In this document: positions 1-5,641 of the stretch, piece after piece
Layout of the letters: each line of letters begins with the position of its first letter
How positions within the stretch are numbered: position 1 is the first letter of the stretch
Assembly: GCA_964428935.1 (NCBI GenBank)
Contig: CAYSAG010000259.1
Coordinates: 1 to 7,455 of the forward strand
Source of the DNA: JAADHY01 sp964428935
Lineage (GTDB): Bacteria; Planctomycetota; Planctomycetia; Planctomycetales; Planctomycetaceae
Reading direction: 5' to 3'
DNA: 7,455 nucleotides
Notes under the pieces: generated by a model
The model's input: only the letters and a program-made list of their open reading frames with translations
Told to the model about the DNA's origin: nothing
Databases searched by the model: none
Made by a program: the position numbers and the translations under genes

Positions 1-2022
1 GCGCCAGGCCGGACCGCCGCAATTGATTCTTCGAACCGTCGTCGTCTGGCCCGCCGCGTCCAACCGCTCGACGACAATTCCGGCAACCAGTGGGAACTCC
101 ACCACGCGCACAAAGTCGATTCGCAGCCAGCCGTCCGAAACGGTGGTGGCGAAGGTGTAGTCCAGCGCTCGGTCGGCACCGGCTGTGGCGAAAATGTCCA
201 ACCGGTCAATGACTCGCTTCCCCTGCAGCTCGACGCCGAACACCCGTCGGCCCTTCTCGCGGTAGTGCGGCTCGCAGAACTGCAGCGTCACGCGGTAGCG
301 GCCGTTGGGTAGTCGAAGGCGGTAGCCGTCGACGTCGTAGCGCACGGTTCGGTAGACCGCGTCCAGTTCGGTGTCGGCAATGGCGTGCGTTGGGAACGAG
401 GCCTGCCGTCCGCCGAGGCGACCTTCTTGCATTTCCGGTTTCGGCGGCGAAACGGTCTGACCGAACTCGGGGTTCCACTTCCGCTGGTCCCAGGCGGCGC
501 GGCTGAGCGCCAAGACGTTCGGTCCCAGGATTCGGGTTCGCCAGTGAATGCCCATCAGCCCCGTGCAGCTGTAGCTGAGCGCGTCGGCCGCGTCGCGACG
601 CAGCCGGCCGACCCAAAGCTGAGGAATGATTAAAGCCGGGTCGTCCTCCAGCCACGGAATGGCCCACTTGGGCCGGTCGGACACGTGAGCAAATCCCGGC
701 TCGACCGGACTGAAGCCGACGTTCCGATTAATGCAGCTGACGGGCGAGAGCTTCGGCAAGAACCGGTCGAACAGCGCACGGTCAAACTGCGGGCCCAAAA
801 CCCAGCCGCACGTTCCAATGGCAAAGGGAGCTCCGACACGCTCGGCAGCCGCCAGTGCCAGCTTCAGGTCCTGAACGGTTCGCTCGGCCTGCTGACGAGT
901 GGTTCCTCGCCACGTCCAACCTTCGGGCGTCCAGAACCAGAAGTAGTCCAGCGGGTGAGTGGCCAGAATTCGACGGAAGGTGCCCTCGTAAAGCTCTTGG
1001 ACGACCGCGGGGTCGTTCGGGTCTTTGCCCAACTCTTGCAGTCGCTCTTTCACCTTGGTCGGCACGGTCAGTGGCGTTTCCAAGCCCACGCACGTGCGAA
1101 TTCCCAACAAGTGAGCGTACGAAAAAACGTCTCGCAACAGACGGCCGACTCGGTTGAACAGCTCGTTGGACTGCTCCGTCGTTTGCTGCGGAAACGGGTT
1201 CATGCCCCGCATGTAGTCGGCGCCGAAGTCGTCGCGGTCGAACAATTGAGCGGCACCGAAGGCGTAGTCGCTGGTCTTCATGGGGCGGTAGCCCCAGGCA
1301 CCGGTGACGTTGGCCGTGGTGAAGTGTCGAGCGGGGTAGCTGAAGCGAACGGAGCCGTCCGGCCCGACGTCCTGCGGCAGCCCAATCCACACCAGCGGCT
1401 CCGGCCCGACCCCGCCTTCCGGGTACGTGTGCAGTCCCAGGAAGTTCATTCGGAGCTTGGCCAGTTGCGACAGAATGGCCTTGTAGTCGTCGGCGTTCCA
1501 CCAGTCCGGGCCTTCGGGAAAGTCGTGGAACGGCTGAATGCCGCGCAGTTCGAACAGCGGACCGGCCCGCTCGTTCAACTCGGGCACGCGCCACGGGACC
1601 CGGTCGTCCGGCACGACGTCGCCGTGCAGGTAAAACCGCACGCCCAAGTGCTCGGCCAACCGGTAGGCCGCGTACAACGTCCCCAGTCCGTCGCCGCCGG
1701 CCACTTCCAGCCGCACCGCGTCGCCTTGCCGAGTGGTCCGCAGCCGAAAGTGCTGGGGTTTCAGTGTGACCGGATCGGTCCGCACGACGACCGCGTCGGC
1801 GTCCTCCGGGACCGACGTCACGACCGGCAGCAACTGACCGGTCCGAAGGTAGACGTAGCGGACCACTTCGCGAGCGGCCAGTCGCACCAACCGGTCCGCC
1901 TCTTCCGACCGCACGACCACGGTCGGCCGGCCGGCCAAGGCGGCCGACCAGGCTCCCGCAGCCAACCAGACGACCAGCCCGACCCGTCGCCACACAGTCG
2001 CACTGTGGTTCCGATGCTTCAC
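1..2022 (-). CDS. Secreted glycoside-hydrolase-like protein, GH67N-like N-terminus plus malectin domain (partial, C-terminus off window)
   Basis: This frame stays open for 674 codons from a GTG at 2022 to the left edge, with no stop, so the C-terminus is missing. The GTG is chosen because AGGAG lies 8 bases upstream and a clean signal peptide follows: basic start (KHRNH, WRR at 11-13), hydrophobic run about 14-30, likely cleavage after ALA (28-30). Residues about 32-132 resemble the GH67/alpha-glucuronidase N-terminal domain, including the run GLGTLYAAYRLAEHLGVRFY at 112-131. Residues about 156-510 look like a barrel-type catalytic region (GIQPFHDFPEGPDWWN at 161-176, then MNFLGLH, FWFWTPEGW). 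Residues about 545-655 match a malectin carbohydrate-binding domain (LDAVYRTVRYD, LPNGRYRVTLQFCEPHY, RVFGVELQGK, DGWLRIDF). An INCGG signature begins at 667, just before the edge. Substrate and catalytic acids cannot be assigned. It acts outside the cytoplasm or in the periplasm. The XylE-like transporter gene lies 122 bases upstream on the same strand, suggesting a shared carbohydrate role. Confidence 0.85.
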   Translation of the reverse strand, partial: MKHRNHSATVWRRVGLVVWLAAGAWSAALAGRPTVVVRSEEADRLVRLAAREVVRYVYLRTGQLLPVVTSVPEDADAVVVRTDPVTLKPQHFRLRTTRQGDAVRLEVAGGDGLGTLYAAYRLAEHLGVRFYLHGDVVPDDRVPWRVPELNERAGPLFELRGIQPFHDFPEGPDWWNADDYKAILSQLAKLRMNFLGLHTYPEGGVGPEPLVWIGLPQDVGPDGSVRFSYPARHFTTANVTGAWGYRPMKTSDYAFGAAQLFDRDDFGADYMRGMNPFPQQTTEQSNELFNRVGRLLRDVFSYAHLLGIRTCVGLETPLTVPTKVKERLQELGKDPNDPAVVQELYEGTFRRILATHPLDYFWFWTPEGWTWRGTTRQQAERTVQDLKLALAAAERVGAPFAIGTCGWVLGPQFDRALFDRFLPKLSPVSCINRNVGFSPVEPGFAHVSDRPKWAIPWLEDDPALIIPQLWVGRLRRDAADALSYSCTGLMGIHWRTRILGPNVLALSRAAWDQRKWNPEFGQTVSPPKPEMQEGRLGGRQASFPTHAIADTELDAVYRTVRYDVDGYRLRLPNGRYRVTLQFCEPHYREKGRRVFGVELQGKRVIDRLDIFATAGADRALDYTFATTVSDGWLRIDFVRVVEFPLVAGIVVERLDAAGQTTTVRRINCGGPAWR

Positions 2023-2030
2023 CTGACCCG

Positions 2031-2035
2031 CTCCT
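2031..2035 (-). promoter_or_regulatory. Ribosome binding site for the GTG-start secreted enzyme
   Basis: AGGAG on the minus strand, 8 bases before the GTG at 2022. It fixes the start, since the frame remains open further upstream, through the transporter's stop region, with no better initiation site and no signal peptide in the extension. Confidence 0.7.
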
Positions 2036-2046
2036 CGCTCTCGAAC

Positions 2047-2059
2047 CGTTCCGGGAACG
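2047..2059. repeat. 13-base inverted repeat in the leader of the secreted enzyme
   Basis: CGTTCC-G-GGAACG is a perfect 6-bp inverted repeat around one base. It lies 25 bases upstream of the GTG start, in the 122-base spacer after the transporter gene. The short motif CGAACC also occurs three times nearby (2042, 2061, 2069). It could be an operator or chance; there is no poly-T, so it is not a terminator. A second small hairpin, CCGCCG/CGGCGG with a 3-base loop, lies at 2093-2107. Confidence 0.35.
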
Positions 2060-2144
2060 CCGAACCACCGAACCGGTGCCGTCCCACCGCGCCCGCCGTC
2101 CCGGCGGCGTCGCGAGTCTCGGCTCGGGGACCGTCGACGCAGCC

Positions 2145-3560
2145 TCACGCCGTCCCGGCGGCAGGCTCCAGCCACAGTCGCTCAATCTGCTCCAGCGACT
2201 TCCCTTTCGTCTCGGGCACGACCAACCACACGAACAACACCGACACGACACAAAACGCTGCGTACAACCAGAACGGAAACGCGTGGTGGAAATGCCGGAC
2301 CAACCACGCGTTTCGGTCGAGCATGGGGAAGGTCTGCGAGACAACGAAGTTCGCTCCCCACAGGCACACCGTGGCCACCGACATGGCCCGGCCTCGCAAC
2401 CGCGTCGGGTAGATTTCCGACAGAATGACCCAGGTGACCGGTCCGACGGCCAGTGCGAAGCAAGCGATGTACCCCAGAATGAAAATCAGCGTCCAGGCTT
2501 CGGCGCGACCCCAGTAAGCGGCCAAACCCAGGCCAACCAGCGACAGCCCCATTCCCGTCGAACCGACAATCATCAGCGGCTTGCGGCCCAGACGGTCGAC
2601 CGTCCAAATGGCTACCACGGTAAACAGCAAGTTGACGGAACCCACGACGGCCGTTTGCAGCAGAGCGGCGTCCATGCGTGAACCGGCCAAGCCTTTGAAA
2701 ATCTCCGGGCCGTAGTACAAGAAGACGTTGATGCCGGTGACCTGTTGCAGGACCGCCAGGACGATTCCGATGAGCAGCGCTCGCCGCAGGCCGGGACGCA
2801 GCAGTTGCGCCAACGACTCCGACTCCTGTTGCACGGCCTCCTGGATTTCGTTCAGCTCGGCCTGCGCGTGCCGCTCGCCTCCGATTCGAGCCAGCACGGC
2901 CCGCGCCCGGTCCACCAGCCCCTGCTTGACCAACCAGCGCGGACTCTCTGGGACGACCAGCAACAACACCAGCAGCAGGGCGGCCGGAATCAGTTCCGAG
3001 GCAAACATCCAGCGCCAGCCGCGAGCCACGTTCCAGGCTTCGTCGCCCAGTCCGGCAATCCAATAGTTGACGAAGTAGACCACCAGCATGCCCAAAACAA
3101 TGGCCAGCTGGTTCAGTGACACCATTCGGCCGCGAATTCGAGCCGGAGTGATTTCGGCAATGTAGAGCGGGCTGGTCATGGAGGCCGCACCGACGCCAAT
3201 TCCACCCACGAGTCGGAAAACGACGAACTGCCACAGCGTTCGAGGCAGCGCCGTTCCCAAAGCCGAGACAATGAACAGCACGGCCGACAGCACGAGCACA
3301 TTGCGGCGACCGAAGTGGTCGTTCAACGTGCCGGCCGCGGCGACACCCACAATGCAGCCCACCAGCGCGCTGGACGTGGCCCACCCCTCCGCCGCCGGGC
3401 TCAGCTCGAAGTGCGTTCGCAGAAACCCAATCGCTCCGCTAATGACAGCCGTGTCGTACCCGAAAAGCAGACCTCCCAGCGTCGCGACCAGACAGACCCC
3501 AACCAGGTAGACCACGCTGCCCGTGCTGCTGGTCGTGCTTGTTGGCCGGACTTCACTCAT
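2145..3560 (-). CDS. xylE: Sugar porter family MFS transporter, XylE-like sugar/H+ symporter
   Basis: This 471-residue inner-membrane protein has the 12-helix sugar porter pattern. It shows GGLLFGYDTAVISGA (29-43), DHFGRR (81-86), RLVGGIGVGAASMTSPLYIAE (begins 116), PESPRWL (204-210) at the end of the first six-helix half, QQVTGIN (272-278), DRLGRKP (322-328), GPVTWVILSEIYPTRLRGR (373-391) and PETKGKSLEQIE (449-460). From memory it follows E. coli XylE closely, including FPMLDRNAWLVRHFH near the end. Residues equivalent to XylE's proton-coupling Asp27 and Arg133 (here D36, R116) and the sugar-binding Gln168 and Trp392 (here Q151, W377) are kept. This supports active proton-driven import of D-xylose or a related sugar rather than facilitated diffusion; the exact sugar is not provable. 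ATG at 3560 is preceded by GGAGAGG. The secreted hydrolase-like gene follows on the same strand. The symbol is by similarity only. Confidence 0.92.
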   Translation of the reverse strand: MSEVRPTSTTSSTGSVVYLVGVCLVATLGGLLFGYDTAVISGAIGFLRTHFELSPAAEGWATSSALVGCIVGVAAAGTLNDHFGRRNVLVLSAVLFIVSALGTALPRTLWQFVVFRLVGGIGVGAASMTSPLYIAEITPARIRGRMVSLNQLAIVLGMLVVYFVNYWIAGLGDEAWNVARGWRWMFASELIPAALLLVLLLVVPESPRWLVKQGLVDRARAVLARIGGERHAQAELNEIQEAVQQESESLAQLLRPGLRRALLIGIVLAVLQQVTGINVFLYYGPEIFKGLAGSRMDAALLQTAVVGSVNLLFTVVAIWTVDRLGRKPLMIVGSTGMGLSLVGLGLAAYWGRAEAWTLIFILGYIACFALAVGPVTWVILSEIYPTRLRGRAMSVATVCLWGANFVVSQTFPMLDRNAWLVRHFHHAFPFWLYAAFCVVSVLFVWLVVPETKGKSLEQIERLWLEPAAGTA

Positions 3561-3832
3561 GCAGCCTCTCCGTTGAGAACCGTCTCTTGGCCGAGCACGC
3601 TCGTGCGCAGCGACCGCGCTGCCGTTCGACCCGTTGCTGACTCAGCGTACCCACCCGGCCGACCAGTTGCCAGCGTCCGGCCGCGTCGCGGTGCGCACGT
3701 TTGCCGCGCAGAGGAGACAGCGTGAGAGAAGTCGAACAAGAGCGTCCGCGGCCAAGCCAAGACGGGTCGAAAGGGGGACTGCGACGAACGGGCTCGAGTG
3801 GCCGGAAGAAGAGCGGGCAGGGACGGCTCGAA

Positions 3833-3868
3833 ACGAAACGGCTTCGGCGGACGAAACGGCTCCGGCGG
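3833..3868. repeat. 18-bp tandem direct repeat, two copies
   Basis: Plus-strand unit ACGAAACGGCTTCGGCGG at 3833-3850 is followed immediately by ACGAAACGGCTCCGGCGG at 3851-3868. The two copies differ at one base. They lie 48 bases downstream of the stop of the 150-residue gene and about 270 bases upstream of the transporter start. This could be a slipped-strand duplication or a pair of binding sites in direct orientation. Confidence 0.8.
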
Positions 3869-3873
3869 TCGGA

Positions 3874-3885
3874 CGTGACGTCACG
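3874..3885. repeat. 12-bp perfect palindrome, operator-like
   Basis: CGTGACGTCACG reads the same on both strands and is centred on CG, a symmetry common in LacI-type operators. It is partly nested between CGGAC (3870-3874) and GTCCG (3891-3895), which could pair. It lies 5 bases beyond the 18-bp tandem repeat. Possible roles are an operator for the transporter or a weak 3'-end hairpin of the upstream gene; no regulator gene is in the window to support either. Confidence 0.45.
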
Positions 3886-3915
3886 CCGCGGTCCGCAGGC
3901 CGAGAAGCGTTCCGG

Positions 3916-4368
3916 TCAGCCGCCGGTCTCGACGCTGTGGACGCGCACGCCCAAGCGGTCGACGACCAGTTGGAGGCTGCACTGCTCGGTGGTCAGCGTT
4001 AGCCGAAACGCGCCGGGACCTCGAACCGCGAACGCCACGGTTTCCAGTTGTTGCCCTTTCAGCACTTGGAGAGCTTCATTCGTTGCGTCGACGGTGGCGC
4101 GCACGGCTCGTCCTTGAGGGGTCTGAGCGTACAGGCGGTTGGCTTGCATTTCGGCGTGCGGTCCGTGGAGCGCTCGCAACCGGCCGCTTTCGAGGCTGGC
4201 TCCCAGGACTCGCCCGAGCAGCTCCAGCCACGGCTCGTCGACTTGGCCGGCCCGAACTTGCTGGAGCAGCTCCAAGTACCCGGCACGAGCCTCGGCCGTG
4301 CGAGCCCGCTCCGCGAACGCACCGACCTCGGCCGCCAAGAATTCCTGCTCGCTCGGTTCCAAACGCAT
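3916..4368 (-). CDS. Unrecognised 150-residue protein downstream of cysH
   Basis: I do not recognise this family. The ATG at 4368 has GGAGG six bases upstream, a strong ribosome site. The protein is soluble, with no signal peptide or membrane segment. Residues about 5-60 and 72-104 look helical (SEQEFLAAEVGAFAERARTAE; PHAEMQANRLYAQT). Residues about 108-147 alternate like beta strands (TVAFAVRG, FRLTLTT, SLQLVVDRLGVRVHSV). The layout suggests a helical front and a small beta sheet at the back. There is one cysteine (C130) and no metal-binding cluster, nucleotide-binding loop or DNA-binding motif that I can see. It lies 81 bases after cysH on the same strand, so it may belong to the sulfate-assimilation transcript, but a terminator-like hairpin in that spacer could separate them. 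Codon choice matches its neighbours. No function is proposed. Confidence 0.78.
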   Translation of the reverse strand: MRLEPSEQEFLAAEVGAFAERARTAEARAGYLELLQQVRAGQVDEPWLELLGRVLGASLESGRLRALHGPHAEMQANRLYAQTPQGRAVRATVDATNEALQVLKGQQLETVAFAVRGPGAFRLTLTTEQCSLQLVVDRLGVRVHSVETGG

Positions 4369-4396
4369 GGACGTCCTCCCTCCCCAGAGACAAGAA

Positions 4397-4437
4397 CCGC
4401 CGCCGTGTCCGCGCGGCAGAGGCCGGACAGGCGGCGG
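4397..4437 (-). terminator. Terminator-like hairpin between cysH and the 150-residue gene
   Basis: Arms at 4397-4411 and 4424-4437 pair over 14 bp with a single bulged base (4405) and a 12-base loop. In the minus-strand direction the stem is followed by TTCTTGTCTCT, with seven T in eleven bases, giving a weak Rho-independent terminator or attenuator just after the cysH stop. Because it ends only 28 bases before the next ATG, it may tune read-through into that gene. Confidence 0.5.
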
Positions 4438-4449
4438 AGCGGCGGACGG

Positions 4450-5388
4450 TCAAATGCCCGAGCCTTGAATGTGAGCTTGCTCGCCCAGAATGGCTTCGAC
4501 CTCGTGTTCGAAACCGCCGGTTTCGATTGGGCAGTGAATGCCGCATTCCTTCGGCGCGTTGGTCTCCCACCACCAGCGGCCGGCGCGGGCGTCTTCGTCG
4601 GGTCGGACCGGCCGCGTGCAGCAAGCGCAACCAATGCTCTTGTAGCCTTTGTCGTACAGCTTGTTGTACGGCACGTCGAAGTGACGCACGTAGTCCCACA
4701 CGTCCTGAGCGGTCCAGTCCGCCAGCGGGTTCAGCTTCACAATTCCACCGTGGTCGTGGTCGATTTCGACCTTGCGAATGTCCGACCGCGTTGCCCACTG
4801 GTCGCGACGAAGGCCGGTCACCCAGGCGTCCAGGTGCTTCAAGGCCCGCGTCAGCGGCAAGACTTTCCGAATGTGGCAGCACAACAGCCGCATTTCGACG
4901 CTTTTGCGAAAGAGGTTGACGCCGTTGCGACGAACCATGAGTTCGACGTGCTGAGCCTCCGGAAACAACACCTCCACCTCAATGCCGTAGCGTTCCCGCA
5001 CCTGGTCAATCAGTTCGTACGTCTCCTGCGGCAGCCGGCCCGTGTCGACGGTAATGACCCGGACGTCCTTGTTAATGTGGACGGCCATGTCGAGCAACAC
5101 CAGCGTGTCGACTTGGAAGCTGGTGACAATGGCCATTCGCGGGTGAAAGCGTTCGAACGCCCACTTCAGCAGCTCTTCCGGCTCTTTGTCGTCGAAGTAC
5201 GTCGCCAGCTCACCCGCTTCGTAGTCGTCCAGCACGTCGCGCTGGACGTCCTGCTCGGCCGCGGGCGATTCGGTCGGTTGGGCCTGGACCGATTCAGCCA
5301 CTTGCGGCTCCGCCGGAGCTGGCTCAGCGACGTGTTCCCCCTCTGCCTTTGCTTTCTTGGCTTCGACTGTGTTCGGAACCGTAGCCAT
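4450..5388 (-). CDS. cysH: Assimilatory APS/PAPS reductase, [4Fe-4S] type
   Basis: CysH reduces adenylyl-sulfate (or PAPS) to sulfite in the cytoplasm, using thioredoxin or glutaredoxin. The protein has 312 residues. After a disordered Ala/Glu/Pro-rich head (about 1-50) come the PP-loop region TSFQVDTLVLLDMA (89-102), VDTGRLPQETYEL (114-126), TGLRRDQWATRSD (191-203), WTAQDVWDY (225-233) and GRWWWE (270-275). Cys170-Cys171 and Cys254-x-x-Cys257 match the four cluster ligands of [4Fe-4S] reductases, which points to APS as substrate. ECGIHC (281-286) holds the catalytic Cys282. Oddities are extra cysteines C256 and C286, and a tail of 26 residues after the catalytic motif, where many relatives end soon after. 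ATG 5388 is preferred over ATG 5406 because GGAGGT lies 9 bases before it and none precedes the other. Sulfite reductase lies upstream on the same strand. Confidence 0.95.
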   Translation of the reverse strand: MATVPNTVEAKKAKAEGEHVAEPAPAEPQVAESVQAQPTESPAAEQDVQRDVLDDYEAGELATYFDDKEPEELLKWAFERFHPRMAIVTSFQVDTLVLLDMAVHINKDVRVITVDTGRLPQETYELIDQVRERYGIEVEVLFPEAQHVELMVRRNGVNLFRKSVEMRLLCCHIRKVLPLTRALKHLDAWVTGLRRDQWATRSDIRKVEIDHDHGGIVKLNPLADWTAQDVWDYVRHFDVPYNKLYDKGYKSIGCACCTRPVRPDEDARAGRWWWETNAPKECGIHCPIETGGFEHEVEAILGEQAHIQGSGI

Positions 5389-5397
5389 TTCTTGCAC

Positions 5398-5403
5398 ACC
5401 TCC
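5398..5403 (-). promoter_or_regulatory. Ribosome binding site deciding the cysH start
   Basis: GGAGGT on the minus strand, 9 bases before ATG 5388. It overlaps the codons just inside the alternative ATG at 5406, which itself has no Shine-Dalgarno upstream, so the shorter 312-residue form is favoured. Confidence 0.7.
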
Positions 5404-5421
5404 CATTCCAACGGCCGGTCT

Positions 5422-5465
5422 GCGGGAGCTCGGTGGGCCGACCTCTGGCCCGAGCCAGCTCCCGC
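5422..5465 (-). other. Long hairpin in the cysH leader
   Basis: GCGGGAGCT (5422-5430) pairs perfectly with AGCTCCCGC (5457-5465). Inside, GGGCC (5435-5439) pairs with GGCCC (5447-5451) around a 7-base loop. The structure ends 18 bases upstream of the cysH ribosome site. No T-run follows it on the minus strand, so it is not a classic terminator. It may protect the cysH message, mark a processing site, or control translation. I cannot match it to a known riboswitch. Confidence 0.5.
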
Positions 5466-5494
5466 GCTCGGCGTTGCCCTGCTCGCTGTTGCTC

Positions 5495-5513
5495 GGCGTC
5501 GGTTTTCGACGCC
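5495..5513 (-). other. Compact 7-bp hairpin in the sir-cysH spacer
   Basis: GGCGTCG (5495-5501) and CGACGCC (5507-5513) form a perfect 7-bp stem with a 5-base loop, GTTTT on the plus strand and AAAAC on the minus. A direct repeat GCTCGGCGT (5466-5474 and 5491-5499) overlaps its edge. Confidence 0.45.
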
Positions 5514-5560
5514 ACCGTCCACCAGACCTTGACTCCTGTTGGAACGACCGAGTGACCCGC

Positions 5561-5623
5561 GCTTCGGCCTAGCGTCCAGACGGTCGCCGAAGCTCAACGC
5601 CCCAGCGAAGGTCCCCGGCTGGG
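5561..5623 (-). other. Two inverted repeats just after the sulfite reductase stop
   Basis: On the transcript the first stem met is CCCAGC/GCTGGG (5618-5623 with 5601-5606, 11-base loop), beginning 18 bases past the stop codon. The second is GCTTCGGC/GCCGAAGC (5586-5593 with 5561-5568, 17-base loop). Neither is followed by a T-run. They may stabilise the 3' end of the sulfite reductase message or act with Rho. Confidence 0.4.
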
Positions 5624-5641
5624 CGGCGGTGCGTCGGTCCG

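Larger units (their letters stand above)
3561..3915. other. 355-base gap between the sulfur and sugar modules
   Basis: No convincing gene is present. The gap lies between the stop of the 150-residue gene and the start of the transporter, so it should hold the transporter promoter and any 3' end of the sulfur transcript. I see no clear -35/-10 pair and no poly-T terminator. What stands out is an 18-bp tandem duplication and a 12-bp palindrome near the right end. A 67-codon TTG-start frame overlaps the transporter ATG by four bases (ATGA) but has arginine-rich, non-protein-like composition and no Shine-Dalgarno; I do not call it. Confidence 0.6.

Noticed and set aside
782..2344. Minus-strand open frame of 520 codons
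   Set aside because: Shifted frame over the transporter end and secreted enzyme. It is extremely Arg/Gly/Ser-rich with no motifs, while the neighbouring frame gives clear family motifs.
685..2412. Plus-strand open frame of 575 codons
   Set aside because: Antisense to the signal-peptide/malectin gene and the end of the transporter. It has no domain resemblance or consistent ribosome site, and long antisense frames are expected when TTA, CTA and TCA codons are rare.
3557..3760. Minus-strand 67-codon TTG frame overlapping the transporter ATG by ATGA
   Set aside because: The overlap looks like translational coupling, but the start is TTG with no Shine-Dalgarno, the composition is Arg/Thr/Ala-rich without structure, and third-position usage is unlike its neighbours.
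5386..5406. Longer cysH start at ATG 5406
   Set aside because: No ribosome site before it; the good GGAGGT lies inside the extension and suits ATG 5388.
4048..5532. Plus-strand open frame of 494 codons
   Set aside because: Antisense to cysH and the 150-residue gene; composition is an artefact of codon bias on the other strand.
5389..5641. Known SAM or other sulfur-related riboswitch in the sir-cysH spacer
   Set aside because: Hairpins are present, but I could not match the conserved cores of any known riboswitch class.
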